Source: Actinomycetota bacterium
Lineage (GTDB): Bacteria > Actinomycetota > Actinomycetes > Mycobacteriales > HKI-0501
Length of the DNA stretch: 35,269 nucleotides
NCBI GenBank assembly: GCA_030840805.1
Contig: JAVEDU010000078.1
Coordinates: 1-35,269 of the forward strand
Reading direction: 5' to 3'
Shown one piece after another: positions 1-7,833 of this stretch. The translations under genes were made by a program, and so were the position numbers. The notes beneath the pieces were generated by a model. That model searched no databases. It saw nothing but the letters and a program-made list of their open reading frames with translations, and was not told the DNA's origin. Numbering within the stretch: the stretch's first letter is position 1; the number at the start of each line of letters is the position of its first letter.

Positions 1-25
1 GCGGCGCAGCTACTGCGGTGTTCGT

Positions 26-1054
26 CTACTGCGGCGCGTCGTCCACCCGGGTCTCGCGCCGCCGGGCGAGCTGCGCCAGCGACACCGCGATCACCAGCGC
101 GCCGCCGTAGAAGAGCTGCTGGACGTAGCTCTGCGCGCCGAGGAGCTGGAGCCCGGTGATGCCGGTGGCCAGGAAGTACACCGCGATGAACGCGCCCCAG
201 GCGTTGAACCGCCCCGGGATCACGCTCGTCGCGCCGAGGAAGACCGCGGCGAACGAGGGGAGGAGGAACGACAGGCCCGAGGTCGGGTCGGCCGACCCGG
301 TCGTCCCGGCGTAGACGGTCCCGGCGACGCCGGCCAGCAGGGACGAGGTGAGCAGCGCGCCGACCCGCAGCCGGCCGACCCCGATCCCGCTGAGCCGCGC
401 GACGCTGCGACCCCGGCCGACGAACAGCATCCGCTTGCCCAGGGCGGTGTGCTGGAGGACGTACCAGAGCACCGCGCACAGCACGAGGCCGTAGTAGAAG
501 GCGAGCGGCACGCTGAAGAGCTGCGTGCCGATGACCGCGTTCACCAGGGACTCCGAGATGCCGCTGATCGTCGTCGAGTTGCTGATCCACAGGATGAGGC
601 CCTGGATCACGGTCCCGGTGCCGAGGGTGACGATCAGCGAGTCCACCCCGAACAGCACGATGATCGTGCCGTTCAGCAGCCCGACCAGCAGGCTCGCGAC
701 CAGCGCGACGAGGATCGACGTCCCGATCGACCAGTCGTGGTTGACGTTGAGGATCCCGATGACCATCGCGGACAGCGAGGCCACCGCGGCGACCGACATG
801 TCGAAGTCGCCGCAGACCAGCGGCAGCACCAGGCTCAGCGTGAGGATGAACGGCACCGCCTGCGAGCCGAGGATGTTCGCGCCGTTCGCGACCGTGAGGA
901 ACGTGTCGGGCAGCAGCACGCCGAAGATCACGACGACGACGAGCCAGGCGAACGGGAGGGCCCCGGCCTGGGCCCAGTCTCCGAGGGACCTGCGGTGGAC
1001 GGCGGTGACTTCGCCCTGGCCGGCGGAGTTCCGCGTGGCGGCGGGGACGGACAT
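26..1054 (-). CDS. ABC transporter permease, ribose/RbsC type
   Basis: Integral membrane subunit of a ribose-type (CUT2-like) ABC importer, 342 aa. The chain is a run of hydrophobic segments beginning near residue 33, with the family's C-terminal block around FLLPSFAAVFLGAT and a short charged tail. The start is an ATG preceded by AGGAG at a good distance. It is the third gene of a leftward operon, 52 bp after the ATPase gene. Family members move pentoses, autoinducer-2, nucleosides and other small polar molecules, so the substrate cannot be read from this subunit. The neighbouring hydantoinase/DUF917 genes suggest a nitrogen-containing heterocycle rather than a sugar; that is inference. The stop lies 26 bp from the window edge, so further operon genes may follow outside. 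Confidence 0.9.
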   Translation of the reverse strand: MSVPAATRNSAGQGEVTAVHRRSLGDWAQAGALPFAWLVVVVIFGVLLPDTFLTVANGANILGSQAVPFILTLSLVLPLVCGDFDMSVAAVASLSAMVIGILNVNHDWSIGTSILVALVASLLVGLLNGTIIVLFGVDSLIVTLGTGTVIQGLILWISNSTTISGISESLVNAVIGTQLFSVPLAFYYGLVLCAVLWYVLQHTALGKRMLFVGRGRSVARLSGIGVGRLRVGALLTSSLLAGVAGTVYAGTTGSADPTSGLSFLLPSFAAVFLGATSVIPGRFNAWGAFIAVYFLATGITGLQLLGAQSYVQQLFYGGALVIAVSLAQLARRRETRVDDAPQ

Positions 1055-1106
1055 GCTCGCTCCTGACGGGAGTTTGGCTGGTGTTGCACGGGTTTTGGTC
1101 GTGGAG

Positions 1107-2705
1107 CTAGAGGGCCTCGGCCGGGGACCGGCGGTAGAGCACGTCGGTCAGTCCGGCCTTCGTGACGTCGTCCCCGGTCACCTCGTCGGTGATCGTGCCC
1201 CTCCGCAGGACGAGCACCCGATGGCACAGCTGGGCGAGCTGTTCGAGGTCCGAGCTGGCGCAGAGCACGGTGCAGCCCCGCGCGGCCACCTGACTGATGA
1301 GCGCGAAGATCTGCTCGCGGGCCCCGATGTCCACGCCCTGGGTGGGCTCGCTGAGCATCAGCACCCGCGGCTCGGTGACGAGCCACTTCGCCAGCAAGGC
1401 CTTCTGCTGGTTGCCCCCGCTGAGCGACGAGTAGGGCAACCGGGGCTCCGGCGGCCGGACGTCGAGATCGCGCAGCAGGCCGCCGGTGTGGGCGTGCAGC
1501 TTGCGGTTCGTCACGCGGGCGGGGCCGCCGGAGCGGCGGAGGGACAGCAGCGCGACGTTCTCGCCGACCGTCAGCGACGGTGCGCTCCCGTCGGTGGCCC
1601 GCTCGGCGGGGATGAGCGCGAGCCCGGCGCGGACCGCCTTCGCCGGCGTGAGCCTGGTGAGGTCGAACCGGTCACCGTCGAGCGACAGCACACCCCCGGT
1701 GGCGCGGTGCGACCCGAAGAGCAGGTGGGGGATCTCCTCGAAGCCCGAGCCGATCACGCCGGTGAGGCCGAGGATCTCGCCGCGGCCGATCGAGAACGAG
1801 ACATCCCGCACCAGCGGACCGCGCAGCTTCTCGACGTGCACCCCGGCCGCGGGGTCGGCGGGTTCGGCGGGCCGGGCGGTGGCCCGGGCCGCCGCGACCG
1901 ACCGTCCGACGATGAGCCGGACCAGCCCGTCGTGGGTGGTGTCGGCGGTGTCCACGCTGCCGGCCATCACGCCGTCCCGGAGCACGCTGACCCGGTCGGT
2001 CACCTGGAGGACCTCGTCGAGGTCGTGCGAGACGAACAGCACGCCCGCGCCCTGCGTCGCGACGTTGCGCATCAGGGTGAAGAGCTGCTCCGCCTCGGCC
2101 CGGGGGAGGAATGCCGTCGGCTCGTCCAGGACGAGGAGACCACGGGTGTCCGCGCCGAGCCGGCCGGCCGCGCGGGCGATGGCGAGCTGGGCCCGGGCGA
2201 GCCGGGAGATATCGCGGACCAGGGCCGACGGGTGGAGTCCCAGCCCGAACCGGTCGAACAGCTCACGGGCCCGGGTGGCCTCCCTGCGGGCCCGCAGCGG
2301 CGACAGGCCGCGCCGGAATGCGAGGTCGTTGGCGAGCAGGTTCTCCAGGACCGTGAGGGACGGGATGAGCGCGAGATCCTGGTGCACGAACTCCAGCCGA
2401 TGCTGGCGCCGTTCCCGGGGGGCGAGGGGCAGCGCCACCTGCTTGCCGTCGAGCTCCAGGGTGCCGCCGTCGGGCGCGTGGAACCCGGCCAGCACCTTGA
2501 TCAGGGTCGACTTGCCGGAGCCGTTCTGACCGAGCAGGCCGTGGACCTGGCCGGCGTCGACCCGCAGGTCGACGTCGTTCAGCACCCACGTCGAGCCGAA
2601 GCGCTTCCGGAGACCGGTGAGCTGCAGGATCGGCGTCGAGGTGGGCGTACCCGTGCCGGGCGTGCCACGGCGGTGCCTCGCCCGGCCGTCTTCGGGATCG
2701 GTCAT
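1107..2705 (-). CDS. ABC transporter ATP-binding protein, double-NBD RbsA/MglA type
   Basis: Two fused nucleotide-binding domains (532 aa) that energise the importer. NBD1 has an intact Walker A (GQNGSGKST, about 59-67), Walker B (LLVLDEPT) and H-loop (LFVSHD), but its signature, normally LSxGQ, reads ISRLAR near 165-170. NBD2 has a good signature (SSLSGGNQQK, about 426-435), but its Walker A is replaced by GVIGSGFEE and its Walker B Asp is Ser452 (VLMLSEPT). A degenerate second Walker A is usual in this family; the Ser452 change and poor first signature are additional. The ATG overlaps the stop of the binding-protein gene (ATGA), indicating translational coupling. Confidence 0.93.
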   Translation of the reverse strand: MTDPEDGRARHRRGTPGTGTPTSTPILQLTGLRKRFGSTWVLNDVDLRVDAGQVHGLLGQNGSGKSTLIKVLAGFHAPDGGTLELDGKQVALPLAPRERRQHRLEFVHQDLALIPSLTVLENLLANDLAFRRGLSPLRARREATRARELFDRFGLGLHPSALVRDISRLARAQLAIARAAGRLGADTRGLLVLDEPTAFLPRAEAEQLFTLMRNVATQGAGVLFVSHDLDEVLQVTDRVSVLRDGVMAGSVDTADTTHDGLVRLIVGRSVAAARATARPAEPADPAAGVHVEKLRGPLVRDVSFSIGRGEILGLTGVIGSGFEEIPHLLFGSHRATGGVLSLDGDRFDLTRLTPAKAVRAGLALIPAERATDGSAPSLTVGENVALLSLRRSGGPARVTNRKLHAHTGGLLRDLDVRPPEPRLPYSSLSGGNQQKALLAKWLVTEPRVLMLSEPTQGVDIGAREQIFALISQVAARGCTVLCASSDLEQLAQLCHRVLVLRRGTITDEVTGDDVTKAGLTDVLYRRSPAEAL

Positions 2706-3868
2706 CCAAGGCCCCAGAGCTTCAGGTAGTTCTGCTCCAGGTCCCCGTAGCCCTTGTTCACCGTGGGGGGCGTGCCGGCCTCGCCGACGTTGGTCTTGTC
2801 GAAGACGCGGATCGGCACGACCTCGTTGCGGGACGGCTCCATCCCGGCGAGCAGGCGGAACGCGTTGTCCATCGCGGCGAACGCGATGCCCTCGAGGCTC
2901 TCGCCGACGTCCATGGCGACGGTGTCACCGGACTGGATGTCCTTGAGCACCGCCGGCGTGCCGTTGAACGTGACGACCTTGACCTTGCCCTTCTTCCCCG
3001 CCGCGGTGATGCCGGCGACGGTGTAGGTGGACAGGTTGTCGTACAGCGGGAGGATGTAGTCGATCTTCGGGTTCCGGACCAGCTCGGACTGGACGGTCGA
3101 CTGCACCGAGGTCGTCCACTTGCTGATCGGCACGTTCACGTAGGTGGCCTTGCAGCTCGGGCAGACCGTGGCGAGCTGGTCCTTGATCGCCGCCTCCTGG
3201 CCCGGGCTCGGGCCGGCGTCGTCGGACTTGATGACCAGGATCTGGGCCGTGCCCTTGGAGTCGACGGCGATCCAGTCCACGTTCGCGCGGGACGCGACCT
3301 GGTACGGCGCCGCAACGTACGCGTCGACGCCGGACACGCAGTCGACGCTCAGCTCACCGCACTCGGGGGCGTTCTTGGCCGAGGTGTCCCAGAACATGGT
3401 GACCTCGACGGGGATGCCCGCAGCCCTGGCCGCCTTGATCTGCGGCTGCAACGCACGCGGATCGGTGCCGCCGCTGAGCAGGATCAGGTCGACCTTCTTG
3501 GCGATCGCCTGGTTCATGCCGGCGACCCACTGGTTCGGCTGTCCCTCGTTGCTGTAGACCTCCATGGCGATGCCGGCCTTGGCGGCCACCTTCTGCAGCG
3601 CCTTGATGATCTCGTTGTTGTACTCGTTCGTCGTCAGCAGCGGCAGGACGAAGACCTTCTTGCCGCGCAGCTTCGACACGTCGACGGCCGGGCCCGGGGC
3701 GACGAACTTCGGGAGGGCCTTGAGGTCGGCGACCCGCTGGGCGGCACCCGCGTCGATCTTCGCGGAGCCGCCACCCGAGGTGTCGGTCGTGCCGCCGGAG
3801 GTGGAGCAGGCGCCCAGCGTCAGGGCCAGGGCCACCGCGGCGGCCACCCGCACGAGCGGAGATCTCAT
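2702..3868 (-). CDS. Substrate-binding lipoprotein of ribose-type ABC importer
   Basis: Solute-binding lipoprotein, 388 aa. I chose the ATG at 3868 because AAAGGA sits just upstream and the protein then starts with a classic lipoprotein signal: positive n-region, hydrophobic core and LGAC lipobox with Cys21. A Ser/Gly/Thr-rich linker follows, then a periplasmic-binding-protein type I fold of the RbsB/sugar-binding class with alternating beta/alpha segments and a hinge. Four cysteines (CGELSVDC and CPSC regions) could form extracytoplasmic disulfides. First gene of the leftward importer operon, divergent from the DUF917/pucR operon. The ligand is unknown; context favours a hydantoin-like or other N-heterocyclic compound. 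Confidence 0.92.
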   Translation of the reverse strand: MRSPLVRVAAAVALALTLGACSTSGGTTDTSGGGSAKIDAGAAQRVADLKALPKFVAPGPAVDVSKLRGKKVFVLPLLTTNEYNNEIIKALQKVAAKAGIAMEVYSNEGQPNQWVAGMNQAIAKKVDLILLSGGTDPRALQPQIKAARAAGIPVEVTMFWDTSAKNAPECGELSVDCVSGVDAYVAAPYQVASRANVDWIAVDSKGTAQILVIKSDDAGPSPGQEAAIKDQLATVCPSCKATYVNVPISKWTTSVQSTVQSELVRNPKIDYILPLYDNLSTYTVAGITAAGKKGKVKVVTFNGTPAVLKDIQSGDTVAMDVGESLEGIAFAAMDNAFRLLAGMEPSRNEVVPIRVFDKTNVGEAGTPPTVNKGYGDLEQNYLKLWGLG

Positions 3869-3880
3869 GGGTCGTCCTTT

Positions 3881-3958
3881 CGACGTGCGCGCGCCGGGGC
3901 GACGGGCTCGCATCCCCCCGGGAGGGCAGCCCGCGACGTGCGCGACGCGACGGGCTGG
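3881..3958. repeat. Imperfect direct repeat in importer leader
   Basis: CGACGTGCGCG occurs at 3881-3891 and 3934-3944, each followed a few bases later by CGACGGGCT (3900-3908 and 3949-3957). The two units lie between the putative promoter and the start of the binding-protein gene, so they would be in its 5' untranslated leader or act as tandem operator sites. No known riboswitch class is recognisable. Chance similarity in such G+C-rich DNA is possible. Confidence 0.35.
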
Positions 3959-3988
3959 TCCGTGGTCAGTGCCACGACCTCTTGCCGC

Positions 3989-4017
3989 AACTTAGCGTCA
4001 CCATTCCGTCCACTCCA
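3989..4017 (-). promoter_or_regulatory. Putative promoter of importer operon
   Basis: On the minus strand TGGAGT (4012-4017) and TAAGTT (3989-3994) are 17 bp apart, a weak match to a housekeeping -35/-10 pair in the divergent intergenic region. Two TGCAC motifs (4041-4045 and 4057-4061) lie between it and the divergent DUF917 gene and are candidate regulator sites. Weak evidence: consensus matching only. Confidence 0.28.
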
Positions 4018-4104
4018 TGTGCGGCCTGCCACTTCGAGAGTGCACGCAGGGCGTATTGCACAGGGCCCGCGTTGTCCGCGGGGGCCGGCTGAGACACTGT
4101 GGGG

Positions 4105-5163
4105 ATGACGACGGTCCGCGCCCGCGACATCGACGCCCTCGTCGTCGGGGTCTCGCTGCTCGGTTCGGGCGGTGGCGGGGACGCGTCGTCGTTCACCCAC
4201 GTGCTCCGCCAGCGGCTGGGGGACGGGGAGATCGTGCTGCACCCGCCGGCGGCGCTCGGCGACGCCCGTACCGTGCCGGTCGGCATGGTGGGCGCCACGA
4301 GCGTCTTCGCCGAGAAGCTGCCCAGCGGAGGGGAGCTCCGGTCCGCCGTGATGGCCGTGGCGCGCTGGACCGGTGAGGCCCCGGAGGCGGTGATGGCGGT
4401 CGAGGCCGCCGGACTCAACGGCGTCACCGCGCTCGTCGCGGCCCTCGACCTCGGACTGCCGTACCTGGACGCCGACCTCACCGGCCGGGCCCTGCCCCGG
4501 CTGGACCAGTCGACCTGGGCGGCGCTCGGGCGGCCGGTGGCCCCCGCCGCCCTGTGTGAGCCCGCCGGCCAGACCGTGGTGGTGGCCGACACCGACGCGA
4601 CCGGGCTGGAACGGACCCTTCGGGCGGTCCTCGGCGAGGTCGGCGGCTGGGCCGGGCTCGCACTCTCGGCCGCGCCGGCCCATGCCGCCGCGACCGACGC
4701 ATGCACCGGGACCCTCGGGCGCGCCCTCGAACTGGGCCGGGCCCACGGCGCGCTGCGGATGATGGCCGAGTCGGCGGAGGTGGCCGAGGCGTTCGGCGGG
4801 CGCGCGCTGGCGGACGGGCGCATCTACGACATCACCCGGCACGGCACGGCGGCCGGTTACGCCGGCGCCAGCGTCACGGTGCTGGACCGCTGCGGTGCGG
4901 TGGTCCGGCTGGAGGCGGAGAACGAGTTCCTGCTCGCCCTCGTCGACGGCGAGCCGGTGGCCAGCTGTCCCGACCTGCTCTGCGTCCTGGACCGGCGGAC
5001 GGCGCGCCCGCTGGCCGTCGACGCGGTGCGCCGCGGCGACGAAGTGCTCGTCGTCGTCCTCCCGGCCCCGCCGTGGTGGGCCGAGCACGGCCACCTCGAC
5101 CTGGTCGGCCCGTCCGCGTTCGGGCTGGACTGCCCGCCGCTGCTGCTCGGGGCCACCTCGTGA
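4105..5163 (+). CDS. DUF917 (S-methyl-thiohydantoin desulfurase-like) family protein, copy 1
   Basis: DUF917/S-Me-THD family protein, about 352 aa. It has the N-terminal glycine-rich motif LLGSGGGGDASS, a MVGATSVFAEK segment and a central AGLNG...GLPYLDADLTGRALP block, all in family order. The ATG at 4105 is preferred; a GTG at 4099 is in frame. The family is tied to hydantoinase_A proteins, and some members are described (from memory) as removing sulfur from thiohydantoins in ergothioneine-type catabolism. This copy departs from the common ME-GG-N and DGD-MGRAFPELQ motifs that the second copy (6742-7833) keeps, so it probably has another substrate or a partner role. Its stop overlaps the GTG start of the PucR regulator. 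Confidence 0.85.
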   Translation: MTTVRARDIDALVVGVSLLGSGGGGDASSFTHVLRQRLGDGEIVLHPPAALGDARTVPVGMVGATSVFAEKLPSGGELRSAVMAVARWTGEAPEAVMAVEAAGLNGVTALVAALDLGLPYLDADLTGRALPRLDQSTWAALGRPVAPAALCEPAGQTVVVADTDATGLERTLRAVLGEVGGWAGLALSAAPAHAAATDACTGTLGRALELGRAHGALRMMAESAEVAEAFGGRALADGRIYDITRHGTAAGYAGASVTVLDRCGAVVRLEAENEFLLALVDGEPVASCPDLLCVLDRRTARPLAVDAVRRGDEVLVVVLPAPPWWAEHGHLDLVGPSAFGLDCPPLLLGATS

Positions 5164-6734
5164 CCACCGTTCACGGGGTCGCCCTCGCCGCGCTGCTCGA
5201 CCACCCGGACTGGGCGGAGGTGGCCGTCCTCGCCCCGCTTCCGGAACCGTCGCCGGTCGTCCGCGCGGTGTCGGTCGTCGCGGACCTGCGGAGCCGGCCG
5301 GAGCAGCTGCCCGGCCACCTGCTCGCGGTCGTGGTGTCCGGCGACCGGAGCGACTGGCGGCTCGACGCCCTGCTGCACCGGGCCGCGGCGGCCGGCGCCC
5401 GCGCGGTCCTGCTCCCCACGACCGAGCCGCTGCTCCGTGGCAGTGCGGCGCTGGCGGCCCGGGTGCGGATGCCGGTGCTGGGGTCGGACGCCCCGCTGGA
5501 TGCCGCGCTGGCCGCCCGCGCCCTCGTCGCGGAGGGGGAGCGGTACACCGCGGAGCTGGTGCTGCGGACGACCGAGGCGTGTGTGCGGGCCCGGGCCGGC
5601 GTGGACGGGGTGCTCAGCGCGGCGGGCGCGGTGCTCGGCCGGCCGGTCGCGCTCCTCGACGGCAGCGGCAGCGCGGTCGTCGGCGCGGACCTGCTCGACG
5701 CGCCGGAGCGGGCGGCGGTACGGGAGGCGGTCGGCGCCTCGGCGGCGTCGGCACGGGCGGCGTTCCGCCTCGAGCTGACCGGCGGCGCGGAGCTCCTCGC
5801 CCATCCCGTCCCCACGGAACAGTCGGACACGCGGATCTGGCTCGCCGTCCGGCTGCCGCACCGGCTCCCGGTGGAGAGCGCGGCGGTCGCGGCGGCGCTG
5901 TCGGTGGCCGCCGCCGTCACCGGCCAGCAGCTGAGCGTCCGGCGGCTCGCGGTCGAGCGGGACGCCCGCAGCCGCGCCTCGCTGCTCGGCGAGCTGCTGC
6001 ACACACCCGGGGAGATCTCCACCAGTACCCGGCGGCGGGCCCTGGATGCCGGCTGGCGCCTGGACGGCTGGCACATCGGCGTCCAGCTCGACGCCGGTCC
6101 CGACGTCGACGCCGTGGCGCTGCGGCCCGACCTGGTCGCCGCGCTCGCCGAGCAGGGCCTCGACCCGGTCGTCGTCGAGCAGGGCGACGGCTGGTCGGTA
6201 TGGACCACGGTGTTGCGGGAACCCGAGGCGGCCGAGATCGAGGCGCATGCGGCGGCCGTCCGGCGAGCCCAGCGCCGGCTCGCCCCGGCGGTGCCCACCT
6301 CGGTGGGGGTCGGGCGGGCCCACGCCGGGCCGCTCGGGCTCGCCCGCACGCTGGGCGAGGCGGGCGAGGCCGCCCGCCTCGCCGCCAGCCGGGTGCCGAG
6401 CGGGAGGTTCCTGCACGTGGACCGGCTCGGCCTCGGCCAGATGCTGCTCGCCTGGACCCGGACCGACACGTTCCAGCCGGCTGCCCGGTCGCTGCTCGCG
6501 CCGTTGCAGGGTCAGCCCGGCGACCTGCTCCAGATCCTGACGACCTATCTGGACGCGGAGTCGTCGGTCACCGAGACGGCCGCCGTGCTGGGCATCCACC
6601 GCAACACCGTGGCCACCCGGGTCAGGCGGATCCAGGAACTGCTGGACATCGACCTGGCCGACCCCGACGAGCGCCTGGCGCTGCACCTCGCGTGCCGAAC
6701 CACGTGGACACCGCAGCCCGCCGAGGAGTGGTGA
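5160..6734 (+). CDS. PucR-family transcriptional regulator
   Basis: Transcription factor of the PucR/CdaR class, 524 aa. The C-terminus carries the PucR helix-turn-helix, with SSVTETAAVLGIHRNTV followed by a TRVRRIQELL helix; the middle resembles the degenerate GGDEF-like CdaR domain, and the N-terminal 120 residues resemble a PucR-type ligand domain. The GTG at 5160 overlaps the preceding stop (GTGA), giving coupled translation with the DUF917 gene. Known relatives activate purine, sugar-diacid and other catabolic genes in response to substrate or nitrogen state. Here it probably controls the flanking importer and hydantoinase operons. It ends 7 bp from the convergent operon. Confidence 0.9.
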   Translation: MTTVHGVALAALLDHPDWAEVAVLAPLPEPSPVVRAVSVVADLRSRPEQLPGHLLAVVVSGDRSDWRLDALLHRAAAAGARAVLLPTTEPLLRGSAALAARVRMPVLGSDAPLDAALAARALVAEGERYTAELVLRTTEACVRARAGVDGVLSAAGAVLGRPVALLDGSGSAVVGADLLDAPERAAVREAVGASAASARAAFRLELTGGAELLAHPVPTEQSDTRIWLAVRLPHRLPVESAAVAAALSVAAAVTGQQLSVRRLAVERDARSRASLLGELLHTPGEISTSTRRRALDAGWRLDGWHIGVQLDAGPDVDAVALRPDLVAALAEQGLDPVVVEQGDGWSVWTTVLREPEAAEIEAHAAAVRRAQRRLAPAVPTSVGVGRAHAGPLGLARTLGEAGEAARLAASRVPSGRFLHVDRLGLGQMLLAWTRTDTFQPAARSLLAPLQGQPGDLLQILTTYLDAESSVTETAAVLGIHRNTVATRVRRIQELLDIDLADPDERLALHLACRTTWTPQPAEEW

Positions 6735-6741
6735 GCCGGCC

Positions 6742-7833
6742 TCAGGCGGCCGAGGTGCTGCCGTCGAAGCGCACCGGGTCGACCTCGTACCCGAAGTAGC
6801 GCGGCCCGACCAGCTCGATGCCCGCGGGGCTGTGCCAGCGCTCGTCGCAGGGCGCGGACACGACGCTCACCCGGTGCCCGTACCGCAGCGCCTCGGTGGT
6901 GACCGGCTCGCCGGTGTCGGTGTCGAGCACGACGATGAGGTCCGGCGAGGTGACCAGGAGCTGCCCGTCGAGCTCCGCGAGCAGGTGCTCGTTCTGGAAG
7001 TGCAGCACCATCCGGCTGCCCTTCTGATCGCCGAGCCCCTCGACGATCGCCTCGCCGCGGGCGAACCCGGTAGCGGTACGCCGCGCCACGTCGAGGACCT
7101 TGCCGGTGTGCAGCACCCGGCCGCCGAGGCGGTCCGCCACCGCGCGCACCGGGTCGTGGTGCTCCGCGCGCGCCCGCTCGATCGTCCGGCCGAGGTCGAG
7201 GCAGAGGCTGAGCGTGCCGGGCACGAAGTTGTCCCGCACCTGCGCGCCGGTCATCGCGTACAACGAGACGATCGTCGCGCAGCCCATGTCGATGGTGGCC
7301 GACCGGGCGAGCCGCTCCGCCCAGTGGTTGTCGATCGTGTCGAGGACGCCCTTGTTGCCCTTCTCGTCCACGATGGACATCGGCGTGGCCTGGATGCCGC
7401 CGAGGGTGGGCAGCACCATCTGGAGCTCGGGGAAGGCCCGCCCCATCGCGTCGCCGTCGATGAGCGGCAGCCCGAGCCGCGCCGCCGCGACGAACGGCAC
7501 GGTGGAGTTGACTCCGCCGGCCTCCATGCACGCGACGTGCGTCGGCGTGCGTCCGAGGTACCGGGCGAGCGTCTCCAGGGCCGTCGCGATCTGGTCCACG
7601 GACGGGATCTTCTCCACCATCACGGTCGGCGCGCCCATCATCGCGATGGGCAGGACGCAGGCGTCCGCCGGCACGCTCTCCACCGGCACCACGTCGACCT
7701 CACCGTGCTGCGCCAGCGCGCGCTCGGCCAGCAGTCGCCCGATGTGCGGGTCGCCGCCGCCACCGCCGCCGAGGACCGCCGCGCCACGCGCGAGCGGGAC
7801 GAGGTCGGCCTGGGTCACTCGCATCGCACTCAC
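6742..7833 (-). CDS. DUF917 (S-methyl-thiohydantoin desulfurase-like) family protein, copy 2
   Basis: DUF917 family protein, 363 aa, with canonical motifs: VLGGGGGGDPHIG near the N-terminus, then MMGAPTVMVEK, CMEAGGVNSTVP and DGDAMGRAFPELQM. The start is the GTG at 7833, which overlaps the hydantoinase stop (GTGA) and has GGAG upstream; an ATG at 7824 is less well placed. Position directly behind a HyuA-type gene is the classic family context, and (from memory) some eukaryotic and bacterial proteins fuse the two domains. Likely a cytosolic enzyme acting on the same heterocycle as the hydantoinase. The exact reaction is not established by sequence. Confidence 0.9.
   Translation of the reverse strand: MSAMRVTQADLVPLARGAAVLGGGGGGDPHIGRLLAERALAQHGEVDVVPVESVPADACVLPIAMMGAPTVMVEKIPSVDQIATALETLARYLGRTPTHVACMEAGGVNSTVPFVAAARLGLPLIDGDAMGRAFPELQMVLPTLGGIQATPMSIVDEKGNKGVLDTIDNHWAERLARSATIDMGCATIVSLYAMTGAQVRDNFVPGTLSLCLDLGRTIERARAEHHDPVRAVADRLGGRVLHTGKVLDVARRTATGFARGEAIVEGLGDQKGSRMVLHFQNEHLLAELDGQLLVTSPDLIVVLDTDTGEPVTTEALRYGHRVSVVSAPCDERWHSPAGIELVGPRYFGYEVDPVRFDGSTSAA

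Noticed and set aside
1107-3868. Naming the importer as a ribose transporter
   Set aside because: The family covers many substrates and no sugar-metabolism gene is adjacent; context points to nitrogen heterocycles.
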